Shown here one piece after another: positions 1 through 9,097 of a stretch of DNA of 64,000 nt. The DNA comes from an uncultured Pseudomonadota bacterium (lineage in GTDB: Bacteria; Bdellovibrionota_C; UBA2361; CALMIO01): positions 264,673 to 328,672 of the forward strand of contig CALMIO010000003.1 in the NCBI GenBank assembly GCA_937864035.1, read 5' to 3'. The notes under the pieces were generated by a model. That model worked only from the letters and a program-made list of their open reading frames with translations. It was not told the DNA's origin and searched no databases. Each line of letters opens with the position of its first letter. Within the stretch, counting starts at the first letter, position 1. Both the position numbers and the translations under genes were made by a program.

Positions 1-1
1 A

Positions 2-142
2 GTCAGCCAGCTAAAAAAAATAGAGGGACGATTGCAAAATCTAGATACTCCAATTGAAGAAACTATTGCTAAACATAAAGAACAAAAAAGCTTGATTCTA
101 GCCAAACTTAAAGAGTTAATTTTATTGGCATCAAAACCATAA
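2..142 (+). CDS. C-terminal end of an unidentified coiled-coil protein (partial)
   Basis: An open frame enters from the left edge and ends at TAA (140-142), giving 46 residues. They are rich in Lys, Glu, Leu and Ile with heptad-like spacing (QLKKIEGRLQ, KLKELILLA), so a coiled coil or helical hairpin is likely. The frame is open from the first base, so the gene starts outside the window. The fragment is too short to assign a family. The only support is the open frame, its helical composition and the AT-rich intergenic stretch that follows. Confidence 0.45.
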   Translation, partial: VSQLKKIEGRLQNLDTPIEETIAKHKEQKSLILAKLKELILLASKP

Positions 143-295
143 AAAACCCCTTAAAAAGCTCGCTCCTTAAACAAATCAAACCATATTTATATTTGGTTTA
201 TTTTAATTTTGAAAATTTTTCCAACTGTTTAACTTGTCTATTTTATATTCTATAAGAAGCTTCGATATCTTATAATTATCTTATAATTATAAATT

Positions 296-820
296 ATGTC
301 TAAAAATTTTTTTGACGGGTCGAACGCAATCAATAAAGATTACATTACGCCGATCGGCTACGCCAAACTGCTCGAAGAATTGCATCGTTTAAAGAACGTT
401 GAACGCCCAGAAGTAACAAAGGTTGTCTCTTGGGCAGCGGTCAATGGAGATCGCTCTGAAAACGCGGACTATCAGTATGGCAAGCGCAAATTACGAGAAA
501 TTGATCGCAAGATCGAATTCCTCTCAAAAAAACTTGATTGCTTGCAAGTGATAGATCCTCTGGCAACCCCAGATAAAAATTCCGTTTTTTTTGGAGCAAC
601 TGTAACCATTGTGGACGTTATTGAAGCGGTCGCCAAACAAAAAATCTATAGAATTGTTGGGGTTGATGAGGTTGATGTCGCTAAAGGAAAGATTAGCTGG
701 CGTTCGCCGCTGGGAGCGGCTTTATTTAAAAGCAAGATCGGAGATCTGGTGCGTTATCAAACTCCTAGTGGCGAAAAAGAGGTCAAGGTTGTAAAAATTG
801 AATATGTTGTTATCGAATAA
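296..820 (+). CDS. greB: Transcription elongation factor GreB
   Basis: A 174-residue Gre factor. It binds the RNA polymerase secondary channel and stimulates cleavage of the backtracked transcript's 3' end. The N-terminal coiled coil (about residues 20-85) carries the GreB-type tip GDRSENADYQYGKRKLREID, including the acidic Asp/Glu pair that holds the catalytic magnesium. The C-terminal FKBP-like domain (about 95-174) contains SPLGAALFKSKIGD, close to the usual SPxGxALLGkkvGD. Length and the KRKLREIDRKI segment favour GreB over GreA. ATG at 296 lies in AT-rich sequence with no clear Shine-Dalgarno. Two TATAAT copies sit at 271-276 and 282-287; only the first is spaced to act as a -10. Confidence 0.93.
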   Translation: MSKNFFDGSNAINKDYITPIGYAKLLEELHRLKNVERPEVTKVVSWAAVNGDRSENADYQYGKRKLREIDRKIEFLSKKLDCLQVIDPLATPDKNSVFFGATVTIVDVIEAVAKQKIYRIVGVDEVDVAKGKISWRSPLGAALFKSKIGDLVRYQTPSGEKEVKVVKIEYVVIE

Positions 821-840
821 AGCTTAAAAATCCATTGGGA

Positions 841-2157
841 ATGGCTAATAAAGCTGATTTAATAGTAATTGGTGGTGGTCTTTCCGGACTACTAGCGGCT
901 TATTTTGCCTTTAATAATGGAAGAAAAGATATTGCCATTATCGATCCAGAACAGCTTGGCGGAGCCCTTAAGACAGAAACAGTTGAAGATCATCCTTTTG
1001 ATGTTGGACCTACTGTTTTCAACGATCGCCCCCAAGTATTAACTTTAATTAATCAACTCGGCCTGCAAAATGAGCTCCTCCAGCAAAATGTCAAATTTCC
1101 GCGAACAGCTGTCGCCCTCGGGGCTGACCTAATTGATTTACAAACAGGATTCTTAAGTTGTTTATTTGCTACTGGTCTTTCGGTGGTTGGCGCTTTACAG
1201 GGACTGCGGGGGATTTTCTCTGAATTTAGATTCACCTTTTCAGAGAGTGTCGCCGACGTGGCAGACAAACAGTTCGGAATTGAAGTTCGCAGTAAATTAA
1301 TCGATCCTGTTGTGCGCGCCATGACCTTTGGCGATTCGACCAAAGTCAATTTTGAAGCAGTATTTGGTTCTGGTTTTACCAAGCATCGCGGTTTGACCCC
1401 TAAAAATTTTATTTTTAAATCAGACGTTTTAAAAAGGAAATTACTGGCTTTCAAATCAGGATCCGTCGTCTTAAGTAAAGCTCTGATTGCCAAAACTCCT
1501 CATAAACACGTTGTCGCCAAAACCGACAAGGTATCGCCTGCCGAAGGAGGCGGTTTCAAAATGACGCTTTCTAACGGCGAAGAGTGGTTCGCGCGTGAAG
1601 TTGTTCTGGCAATCGGCACAAAACCCTTAATACCATTAGTTAAAAATCTCGATGCCGACCTTTATAGCAAACTTTCGGTTGTTGAGTGCGTGCCGCTTGG
1701 AATTGTAAATCTATATTCCGACACCAAACCAAACGTGCCAAGCGATGTTTTTGAAGTCGTCGCGCCAGCGGCTTCTCCAAATTATAAATTTATTTCGGCT
1801 AGTTCACGCGATCTAATTTTTCCCAAAACACATCGTGGTTACAATATCAAAATGATCTATGGAGGATCGGATGGCGATTGGATCTTTGAAAAAGGCAAGG
1901 AAGAGCTGGGCAAGTTGGCTCAAATTGAAGCCGCTCGCGTGCTAAAAACAAAATCAATCAAAACATTGGCTGTTGGATTATGGAAAGATGCCGTGCCGCT
2001 TTACGGCGCAACGATTTTTGATTTAGTAAAAAGCGCTAAACTCTGCGAAAATAAGTATCCCGGATTAAAGCTGTTTGGAAATTATTACGGCGGCATAACG
2101 ATTAGCGATCGAATAGAGCAAGCGTTTGGATTATTCGGCGTTCGCAAAACAACCTAA
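841..2157 (+). CDS. Protoporphyrinogen oxidase-like FAD flavoprotein (HemY/HemG amine-oxidase fold)
   Basis: About 438 residues. The N-terminus has a Rossmann dinucleotide motif, VIGGGLSGLLAAYFA, followed by the acidic ribose-binding end of beta-2 (IIDPEQLGG), as in FAD amine oxidases. The stretch FDVGPTVFNDRPQVLTLINQ resembles the GPNT...LI.ELGL substrate/FAD region of oxygen-dependent protoporphyrinogen oxidase, and FGDSTKVNFEAVFG matches that family's 'AGDP.kLS...aFP' segment. A typical C-terminal FAD loop, GNYYGGITISDRIEQAF, is present. It may oxidise protoporphyrinogen IX or a related tetrapyrrole; no other haem genes are nearby. ATG 841 is preferred over the in-frame TTG at 835. It follows greB by 20 bases. 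Confidence 0.7.
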   Translation: MANKADLIVIGGGLSGLLAAYFAFNNGRKDIAIIDPEQLGGALKTETVEDHPFDVGPTVFNDRPQVLTLINQLGLQNELLQQNVKFPRTAVALGADLIDLQTGFLSCLFATGLSVVGALQGLRGIFSEFRFTFSESVADVADKQFGIEVRSKLIDPVVRAMTFGDSTKVNFEAVFGSGFTKHRGLTPKNFIFKSDVLKRKLLAFKSGSVVLSKALIAKTPHKHVVAKTDKVSPAEGGGFKMTLSNGEEWFAREVVLAIGTKPLIPLVKNLDADLYSKLSVVECVPLGIVNLYSDTKPNVPSDVFEVVAPAASPNYKFISASSRDLIFPKTHRGYNIKMIYGGSDGDWIFEKGKEELGKLAQIEAARVLKTKSIKTLAVGLWKDAVPLYGATIFDLVKSAKLCENKYPGLKLFGNYYGGITISDRIEQAFGLFGVRKTT

Positions 2158-2169
2158 ATAAATAATCGC

Positions 2170-3714
2170 TTAAAGCTTTTCCCTTTCAGATCTAAGATAA
2201 TAAATCTGGATAATCTTATGACCCCAAACATTTGGGTTTGAGTGGGCAAGCATATCTTGCTCGATAAAAATCGAAGTTTCTTCAAGCTTATAATCAGATT
2301 TCAACCGCTCCTGAAAATTATTCTCAACAAGTCCGGCAATACTAACAATAATATCAGGCCTGACGCGCAAAGCATAATCAGTCGGTATTGAACCAAGCAT
2401 GCCAGATTCACGTTGCTCGGGAATTTTTAAAGGATGATGCTCCAAAGCTGGTGGAGAAGCTATCCCAACAGCATCATAGATATATCCCTTAAAAGCAAAA
2501 CCAAGCCCTCCAATCTCGGAAGCCATTATCTTTGCCTGAGGATGCTCTTTTCTAAGTTTTTCTCCAAGCTCAAGATATTTCCTAACACGCGCGCCCTCTT
2601 GAAAATACGCGTAGCAAGTCTTATCAAAGAGGGAAAAATAAAGATCCGGAATATGCACAAGTAAAACAGGAACGACTAAGGTTGTCAAAAGCAAATTTCT
2701 CTGTTTCTCGCTAAACGAGAATGCAAAAACTATAAGAGAAAAAAATATCGGCACTGAGTATAATGGATGATACCAAGGAAAAACTAAGGAACCAGAAAAA
2801 GCGTAAGCGCAAGCAACGGAAACTCCCCAAAAAAAGGGGACAAAAGCGAAATTCTCTTTTTTAATCACCGCAGGGCATCTGCTAAAAAGATAAAAGATCG
2901 CAAAAGCGGTTAGCAGGAAAAAATGCCCAATCAGAAACTGAGGAAATATTGTGACAACAAAGTCAGAATATACATGCTCCTTGATAAAAGAAAGGGTTTC
3001 AAAAAGAGTTAAAGAATACACCTTCTTTTTCGCGGCAACCGCGCTCGGTGTCAACGTCTCGAAAAAATAAATTTGCCAGAAAAAGAGCGGAAAAAATCCG
3101 AAAGCAAACCCTTTGAAAATAGTTCTCTTCTGAAAGCTAGAAACAAAGAAAGCGTGCGCGACTGTCAGAGCAAAAAGCGGAGCGGTTTCAAGCCTCACAA
3201 ATATCGAAAGAGCAAGCAAACTTAAACCCTGCCAATATCCTAAGCAATATAAAAGCAACCCCCACCCCACTAACAGCAAGCAGAGAGGTGTTTCCATTAG
3301 GCCAGCGCTGGCTTGAAAAGCTAGTAAAAAAACTATAAGCGCTACTAACATTTCAAGCAGAACCGATTCTTTGCGGCAGATGACACAGGCAAGACGAGCA
3401 AAAAAATAACAACTTACTGGAAGAACAACGGCATTCAGTAAGATGGGCCCCGTTATTCCTACTCCAAAGAGCATAAAAAGAGCTGTCAAGATAATCGTAT
3501 AAAGAATGCTCGAAGTAACAAGAATATTCTCTCCTTGATTAAAGTAAGGTTCTCCGTTTTTGAGATAGTTTTCGGCTATACGAAAGTGAATATAGGCATC
3601 ATCAAAAGCGTAAGAAGAAAGGGCGAAATGCACGAAGAGCGAGAGCAAAATAATAGTCAGATAAAAAAAAATCAGGGTTGGTCTATTACTCTTCTGAAAG
3701 AAACTGAAATTCAC
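2170..3714 (-). CDS. GT-C type membrane glycosyltransferase (PMT/arabinosyltransferase-like)
   Basis: A 514-residue polytopic membrane protein with about ten hydrophobic helices and a soluble C-terminal domain of about 140 residues. The first periplasmic loop has DDAYIHFRIAENYLKNGEP followed by GENILVTSSILYT. This is the arrangement (DDAYixfRYa.N...G.G..fNpGE...G.Tn.Lw) seen in GT-C transferases that use polyprenyl-phosphate sugars. The acidic pair in loop 1 is the expected catalytic site. The start is GTG at 3714. It is convergent with the preceding flavoprotein gene. Its acceptor cannot be read from sequence; cell-surface glycan or protein modification is the reasonable inference. Confidence 0.65.
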   Translation of the reverse strand: MNFSFFQKSNRPTLIFFYLTIILLSLFVHFALSSYAFDDAYIHFRIAENYLKNGEPYFNQGENILVTSSILYTIILTALFMLFGVGITGPILLNAVVLPVSCYFFARLACVICRKESVLLEMLVALIVFLLAFQASAGLMETPLCLLLVGWGLLLYCLGYWQGLSLLALSIFVRLETAPLFALTVAHAFFVSSFQKRTIFKGFAFGFFPLFFWQIYFFETLTPSAVAAKKKVYSLTLFETLSFIKEHVYSDFVVTIFPQFLIGHFFLLTAFAIFYLFSRCPAVIKKENFAFVPFFWGVSVACAYAFSGSLVFPWYHPLYSVPIFFSLIVFAFSFSEKQRNLLLTTLVVPVLLVHIPDLYFSLFDKTCYAYFQEGARVRKYLELGEKLRKEHPQAKIMASEIGGLGFAFKGYIYDAVGIASPPALEHHPLKIPEQRESGMLGSIPTDYALRVRPDIIVSIAGLVENNFQERLKSDYKLEETSIFIEQDMLAHSNPNVWGHKIIQIYYLRSEREKL

Positions 3715-3813
3715 CTGCCGATCTTTTAATGGTATTGATTTCCTCTAAGAAAGTGGCAATTGGCATAATTTAAACAATCACCTAAAATTAAATATATTCA
3801 CTAAGCGAAAGTT

Positions 3814-5242
3814 ATGGCAATAGACCAGATAAATTATGATCTCATACTAGTAGGCAGTAGTTTCGCCTCAACTTTTTTTTTTAAAGCGCTTTCTCGAGAA
3901 AAGCTCGGCAAGTACCCGCGTACTTATTCTTGAACGGGGACGTTTTTTTAGCCATGCAGAATATGGAAAACAAACAGAATTGATAAAAAAAACATGTCAA
4001 GATTCTTTTATTTCGCGAAACAAGACAAAAGATTGGTTTTACTCTCCTTCATTTGGCGGTAGTTCAAATTGCTGGTGGGCATGCACTCCTAGAATGCACC
4101 CAAATGATTTTCGTTTGCGCTCTTTATACGGAGTTGGCCTTGATTGGCCCATAAATTACGACGAGCTTGAGTCGTACTACTCTCAAGCCGAAGAGATTAT
4201 GCAGATCTCAGGGGACCCGGCAAGCGAGGAGATCTTGCCAAGGAGCAAACCCTTCCCTCAGCCTCCTCATAAATTAACGGATCCCGACATTCTGCTACGA
4301 AAAACTTATGGCAATTTTTTCTTCGCTCAACCAACTGCCCGACCAACCACAGCAACGGCAAAAAGGCCCCGTTGCTGTGCCAGCGGCGTCTGCGGACATT
4401 GCCCGATAAATTCAAAATTCACGATTCTAAACGAAATGATCGATCTTTACAGAGACCCTCGAGTAACTCTGTTAACCGAAGCAGAAGCAATCTCCATAGA
4501 AACAGCCGCCTCGAAAGCGATTGGATTAACGTACTTTCGCGCCGGCAGACAAGAAATCGCCAAAGGTGATTTAATTGCGCTTGGGGCGAACGCGATTTTC
4601 AATCCGATTTTACTCGAGCGTTCAGGAATTGCTCATCCTCTGCTTGGCAAACGTCTTCACGAGCAAAGATCGGTAACTTACACGTTAGATCTTGGTGGCA
4701 TAGATAATTTTCAAGGCAGTACAAGCATCACCGGACATGGTTACATGCTTTATGATGGCTCTCATAGAAAGGAAATGGCGGGCTGTCTGATCGAAACAAT
4801 GAATATTCCAAATATTCGAACCGAAAACGGCAAATGGAGACAACGACTTGAAATCAAATTTATTTTCGAAGATCTTCCGAGCGAAAAAAACCATGTAGCA
4901 ATCGATGGCGTCCTCAATCTGCCAAAGGCGCATTTTGAAGAATATTCAGACTATTCGACCCGCGCTCTAAGAGAAGTTGACAATAATCTTGGCAAACTGC
5001 TAAAAACCCTTCCTATTGAACGAGTTGTAAAAAGAGTCGAAAATAAGACGGAAAATCACATTCTTGGCACAACTCTGATGGGCAATGATCCAATCTCAAG
5101 CATTGTCGATAAAAATTTGACGCACCATGTCATTAGAAACCTTTTGCTATTAGGCGGCAGTGTTTTTCCGACGGGCTCGCCAGCCAATCCTACGTTGACC
5201 ATCTGCGCTTTGTCTTTGAGAGCGGCGGACGTTGTAAGATGA
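3814..5242 (+). pseudogene. GMC-family FAD oxidoreductase interrupted by a frameshift in a T10 tract
   Basis: ATG 3814 opens an FAD-binding N-terminus (YDLILVGSSFAS), but the frame stops after about 39 codons. Removing one T from the ten-T run at 3873-3882 joins it to the downstream frame (STRVLILERG, the beta-2 strand ending in Glu). That frame then runs uninterrupted to 5242. It contains FGGSSNCWWACTPRM, a cysteine cluster (CCASGVCGHCP) typical of this GMC subgroup, and the C-terminal GMC domain (HILGTTLMGNDP; GGSVFPTGSPANPTLT) with the conserved His. Apart from the single shift nothing looks decayed, so phase variation, a recent mutation or a homopolymer sequencing error are all possible. 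The stop overlaps the next start (ATGA). Confidence 0.75.
3873..3882. repeat. T10 homopolymer at the frameshift site
   Basis: Ten consecutive T residues lie within the 5' coding part of the GMC oxidoreductase. With nine T the conserved flavoprotein frame is continuous; with ten, translation ends about 15 codons later. Such a tract is prone to polymerase slippage and to sequencing error. Confidence 0.9.
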
Positions 5243-5613
5243 AAAAAATTTTTTCCAGAAGACACTTTTTTTTATGGGCTAGCGCGCTCGGCGTTGGTTT
5301 TCTTTTGTTTCGCTGGAAAATTTTTAAAAAAACCGCCAATGAATCGCTAGAAAGCGCAGTTCAGCAAACTCTTGACTACGTCGAAATTCCCCCCGACGCG
5401 CTAAAAGCTTTCGCGCAAGACGCCCTCAGGCACAACCCTTTTGCAAGCAATTATCTTTCGATTGAAGCAAAGAATCAGCTGGCGGCAAAATTTTTAATGT
5501 CAACAAACTTTTTCAGAAGAAAAAACGGCGAATCTTTGCGGTACATAGCGTATTACAATCCATCAATCGCGCCATGCCAAAATCCTTTCGCCGAATTTAA
5601 TAACAATGGATAG
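5239..5613 (+). CDS. Small Tat-signal protein coupled to the GMC oxidoreductase
   Basis: A 124-residue protein starting with a twin-arginine motif (SRRHFFLWAS) and a hydrophobic segment (about residues 9-24). It is therefore probably exported folded, or anchored in the membrane facing the periplasm. The rest is helical and has no motif I recognise. Its ATG overlaps the GMC stop codon, so the two are translationally coupled. Membrane-bound GMC dehydrogenases (gluconate, sorbitol or fructose type) often have a small Tat-exported subunit next to the flavoprotein; this one is shorter than those (about 170-240 residues), so the role is inferred from position and signal only. Confidence 0.6.
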   Translation: MKKIFSRRHFFLWASALGVGFLLFRWKIFKKTANESLESAVQQTLDYVEIPPDALKAFAQDALRHNPFASNYLSIEAKNQLAAKFLMSTNFFRRKNGESLRYIAYYNPSIAPCQNPFAEFNNNG

Positions 5614-5649
5614 AGCCTTAAAAAAATTTAAAGCTCGAACGGCAAGTTA

Positions 5650-7425
5650 TTAATCTTGAACTCGTAGTATTTCCAACAGCTGCTCGCAAATTTTTATTTT
5701 ATTCTTTAAAAAGTTTTTATCGCGCGCTCTTCTTCTAGTTTCTTTGGCATTTTCTCTGGCTTGAAAGAACTGATAATTATCGTCTACTTTTGCCTCCTCA
5801 GCTAACAAAACAACTTCAGTATCCTGATTAATGTCGGTCGCTTTAAAACGCAACTGACGGCGAGCGTCCGCAATCTCTCTCATAAAGGTCTCCATCGCGA
5901 TCAATACATTACTAGTAACCTCTTCAAAAGAGGGATGATATAAATTCGACAAAACCTCTTTTCGAACTCTATCCATAACATTTTGTGGATTAAAATATCG
6001 AGCATGTCTCCAAGAAAAAAGCTTAAAGAGGTTTTCGGCGCTTTGCTCCCGAACCAAAGCGTTGCCAGAGCTAAGCCCATCAACCAGAACATCAGCGACC
6101 ACGCTTAAATATTCAGATAATAAAGAGGACTTTAAACCCCAATTACGCCTTGTTGTATCTAAAAAATCTCTAGAGAGGGGTTTTAAAACTAATTTATCAT
6201 AAAGCCTATCGTCAAACGGCGCTTTGTTAAATAGGCCGCGATCCTTAATAAAGCGCAACAACTTTATTCTCTGCCGAATAAACGAATCGGCCGGTAAAAC
6301 ATCCAAAGCGCGCTCAAGAATCGCGGATTCGTCTTTGCCGAATAAACTCTTTAAATAACGCAGAAAGCGAGCCCCAAGAGAGTCGCTCTGAGAAAGAGAG
6401 TCTTCGATAGTTCGCAAAGCGATCGAGATCGAGCTTGAAAGTGCTCTTGTCAAACGGCTATTTCTTCCTATTTCAGACAGAAGATCTTGGCACTGATCAC
6501 TGCCTCTAATCAAATCGAGTGTAATTTCTCTTATCGCTAATTTCAGAGAGCGAAAGGCTTTAGGCCGATCAGCAAGCGCTGGAAATATAATCATCAAGTT
6601 AACTAATTTAAATTGATCCTCGCAGACGCCCTCCCCTTTAAAAAACAATTTTGATCGCGAGAGAGCAAGCTTATCTGCAAGAAGCTCAAAACGATCAGAG
6701 AGAAATTTAGCAGAAACAACCTGAGCCTGAGAAACACCCTCATTATTAGACTTGATAGGCTTATGAGAGGCTATTTTAGCGATCAAAGCAAACGTTCTAT
6801 TGTTAATATTTTGCTCTGATTCGCTTTTATTCATTAACTCCAACGCTATCATTTCAAGTGACAAGAAGCCAAAGTTACCCAGTTGCGCTGGCGGCGGATA
6901 ACTTAAAGTTATCTCCAAATAACTATTTAAATACCGAAAGCTTTCAACGTTCTCGGTAAAATTTTTTAGAGAGTTTTTGGCTTTTTTATTCATTGCGCGA
7001 GATAGATCGCCCAAAGGTTTTAAATTTTTAATTGGTTTAGCAGATGACAAAATCTCTCTAGTTAGATCAAGAGGGGGCAAATCAGTTTCAAGAAGATCTT
7101 GCCAAGATTTGAGGGCATCCTCTTGAGACAAAGCTCGGCAATAAAGGGATCGCCAAAGACTGGTTATTCTATGAACAATATCTTCTGATTGTTCCTCTTG
7201 ATCATAATTTAACTTTTTAAGTTCTTTTATCCATACCGATAATTGATCACTCGAGTAACCAGAAAGTGGATCTAAAAATTGAGGTATTATAATTGTTTGA
7301 TCGGCTCGGAGGTCATGAGATGTTTCTGGTGGCAGAGGGAGATCCTTTGCTACATCGGCGCTTGCACCGCCGCCAATATGAATAGAGTCGTCACCCTTTG
7401 TGCTATTCAATACAGGCTCTGGCAC
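5650..7425 (-). CDS. Large helical protein of unknown function
   Basis: A 591-residue protein starting at GTG 7425. I do not recognise a family. The first 50 residues are low in structure (Gly, Pro, Asp), with no signal peptide. The rest is almost entirely predicted helix with repeated Leu-rich segments (LLSEIGRNSRLTRALSS; FIRQRIKLLRFIKDRG), consistent with an alpha-solenoid. The C-terminal 50 residues are strongly basic and coiled-coil-like (ENAKETRRRARDKN). It is probably cytoplasmic and stands alone, convergent with the GMC pair. Full-length openness and local-like codon use support it being real. Confidence 0.6.
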   Translation of the reverse strand: MPEPVLNSTKGDDSIHIGGGASADVAKDLPLPPETSHDLRADQTIIIPQFLDPLSGYSSDQLSVWIKELKKLNYDQEEQSEDIVHRITSLWRSLYCRALSQEDALKSWQDLLETDLPPLDLTREILSSAKPIKNLKPLGDLSRAMNKKAKNSLKNFTENVESFRYLNSYLEITLSYPPPAQLGNFGFLSLEMIALELMNKSESEQNINNRTFALIAKIASHKPIKSNNEGVSQAQVVSAKFLSDRFELLADKLALSRSKLFFKGEGVCEDQFKLVNLMIIFPALADRPKAFRSLKLAIREITLDLIRGSDQCQDLLSEIGRNSRLTRALSSSISIALRTIEDSLSQSDSLGARFLRYLKSLFGKDESAILERALDVLPADSFIRQRIKLLRFIKDRGLFNKAPFDDRLYDKLVLKPLSRDFLDTTRRNWGLKSSLLSEYLSVVADVLVDGLSSGNALVREQSAENLFKLFSWRHARYFNPQNVMDRVRKEVLSNLYHPSFEEVTSNVLIAMETFMREIADARRQLRFKATDINQDTEVVLLAEEAKVDDNYQFFQARENAKETRRRARDKNFLKNKIKICEQLLEILRVQD

Positions 7426-7560
7426 TACTGATTACAAATAACAATTTTTAAACAGTAAGTAATTGCCGCTTGAAGATATTGGGGGAAGAAAAAACTTCTT
7501 ACCTAGCGCCAACAATCAATCAAAGCTCTAAATTTTAGGATAACAATAATAACTAGGTTG

Positions 7561-8001
7561 TCAATAAAAATCGGTATCAGCGAACGCCGCCGCCATATAC
7601 TCAATTATAACGCTTTTAGCGGCGATCTTAACCCCAGCGATGTCAAATCTAATCGGCAATTCCCAACGCTGTTCTCCTAAAAGCCGTTGGCTGAGGGGGC
7701 TTTTTAAAAACACATCGGCAAGCTGGCGTAATTTTCTTCTTTTACGCCAATCAACCTTGTCGCTTGGATAAAAATCTTTCGTTTGTTGATTGTTAAACCT
7801 TGTCTTAACCTCCAGCATAATCAGTTCACCACAATCTAATCCAATTAGATCTATCTCTCCTCGCCACGATTTCCAGTTGCGGCGCAAGATCGTAACGCCG
7901 CAACGTTCAACAAATCGCGCCGCCACTTTCTCGCCGAAAGCGCCCAATAATCGCTCGCGCCAAGCTTCATTCCCAAACCTGATCAAAAAACAACTTCGCA
8001 A
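7561..8001 (-). CDS. UPF0102/YraN family endonuclease-like protein
   Basis: The restriction-endonuclease-like fold of YraN is clear: GAFGEKVAARFVERCG, ILRRNWKSWRGEIDLIGLD and ELIMLEVKTRF hold the conserved G-E-A, the GEIDLI Asp and the EVK catalytic-type triad. YraN commonly follows rnhB, as here. The frame stays open upstream to 8238, but that would overlap rnhB by 131 bases. There is no ATG or GTG between the rnhB stop and the domain, so I chose the TTG at 8001. This leaves about 20 residues before the family homology begins. The exact start is uncertain. A role in DNA processing is suspected for the family but not proven. Confidence 0.7.
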   Translation of the reverse strand: MRSCFLIRFGNEAWRERLLGAFGEKVAARFVERCGVTILRRNWKSWRGEIDLIGLDCGELIMLEVKTRFNNQQTKDFYPSDKVDWRKRRKLRQLADVFLKSPLSQRLLGEQRWELPIRFDIAGVKIAAKSVIIEYMAAAFADTDFY

Positions 8002-8107
8002 CCAAAATTCAATTACTTCAAAAAAGGTTAATTTCCTCTGAACAACGATCGGGCCGTTGACTGCTAACAGTTTTGATATTTTAACTGTTTGATAATCATG
8101 GCCAGAC

Positions 8108-8698
8108 TCAGCCGAGCCCAACCTCGAGTAACTCTTTGACGCCGGCAAACGATCGACGGTGAACTGGCGATGGGCCGAACGCCCGTAAAGCTTGTTTGTG
8201 CTCCGCCGTCGGATATCCTTTATGTTTCGCCAAACCATAACCGCCGTATTTATCCTCTAAAAGATCCATTAAACTATCACGCCAAACTTTGGCTAAAATG
8301 CTAGCGGCGGCAACTTGCAAATACTTGCAGTCACCACCGACAACCGTTATTTGTGGAATTGTCGTGGGAATAGGCCGATTGCCATCAACCACCAGAAATT
8401 CCGCGTTTACCCGCTTGGCGCAATGAGCCATAGCCAAAAGCGAGGCGTTTAAAATGTTAATTTGATCTATCCTATGTTGTCCAACAGCCACGATAGAGTA
8501 ATCAAGCGCCTCTTTTATAATCTCTTCATATAGATATTCGCGCTTTTTTGCCGAGAGTTGCTTAGAATCTTTAATTTCATCAGAATAAAAACCATCTGGC
8601 AAAATAACTGCCGCCGCCACGACTGGCCCGGCTAGCGGACCGCGGCCAGCTTCATCCAGACCAGCGACACGCAGGTTATTTTTTCTTAGGAGCCGCAA
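8108..8698 (-). CDS. rnhB: Ribonuclease HII
   Basis: A 196-residue type 2 RNase H, which cuts the RNA strand of RNA/DNA hybrids and starts removal of misincorporated ribonucleotides. The diagnostic N-terminal motif LDEAGRGPLAGPVVAAAVIL is intact with the first catalytic Asp-Glu. FLVVDGNRPIP supplies a further carboxylate, and AAASILAKVWRDSLM contains the conserved SI.AKv.RD helix. HKGYPTAEHKQAL and FGPSPVHRRSF complete the family pattern. The start is TTG at 8698, which overlaps the end of the upstream membrane-protein gene by 23 bases. Confidence 0.95.
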   Translation of the reverse strand: MRLLRKNNLRVAGLDEAGRGPLAGPVVAAAVILPDGFYSDEIKDSKQLSAKKREYLYEEIIKEALDYSIVAVGQHRIDQINILNASLLAMAHCAKRVNAEFLVVDGNRPIPTTIPQITVVGGDCKYLQVAAASILAKVWRDSLMDLLEDKYGGYGLAKHKGYPTAEHKQALRAFGPSPVHRRSFAGVKELLEVGLG

Positions 8699-9014
8699 GT
8701 TTTATCTCTTTTGAAGGCCCAACGACAACCGCCAATATGATGAGCACAATTGGCAGTAAAAAAACTCGCATCATGCCAGTTGGGATATATTCAGTAATTG
8801 TCAACTGCTGGTAATAAACCTTTAAAACAAATATATCAAGCGCAAAAGTAATTATGACGGCAACTGTACAGAAAACTCCCTGCCGAAAATAATCTCCCGG
8901 ATTGTCGTATTGTTTTTTTTTATTATTTGAAATGCTATCAAGCCAACCTAAAAAGGCGACAATATAAAAAAATAGGGGGATAAAGATCCAGACACCGTAT
9001 AAAAGATAATTCAT
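8676..9014 (-). CDS. Small membrane protein of unknown function
   Basis: A 112-residue protein with three hydrophobic helices (about residues 4-24, 48-68 and 82-103) and a short basic tail (APKKK). I do not recognise the family. It starts at ATG 9014 and overlaps the rnhB start, so the two are probably co-transcribed. Nothing beyond integral membrane location can be said. Confidence 0.6.
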   Translation of the reverse strand: MNYLLYGVWIFIPLFFYIVAFLGWLDSISNNKKKQYDNPGDYFRQGVFCTVAVIITFALDIFVLKVYYQQLTITEYIPTGMMRVFLLPIVLIILAVVVGPSKEIKLAAPKKK

Positions 9015-9097
9015 ATATTCGCCGCTAAAAACATTAAAAGCTCAAAATATATTACCACCGCAACCGATATATTTTAAACCATAATTTTTCCCTTCGT

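Noticed and set aside
282..287. Second TATAAT upstream of greB as a promoter element
   Set aside because: It lies only eight bases before the start codon, too close unless the mRNA were nearly leaderless.
8002..8238. N-terminal extension of the YraN frame into rnhB
   Set aside because: It would overlap rnhB by 131 bases and adds about 79 residues with no family similarity.
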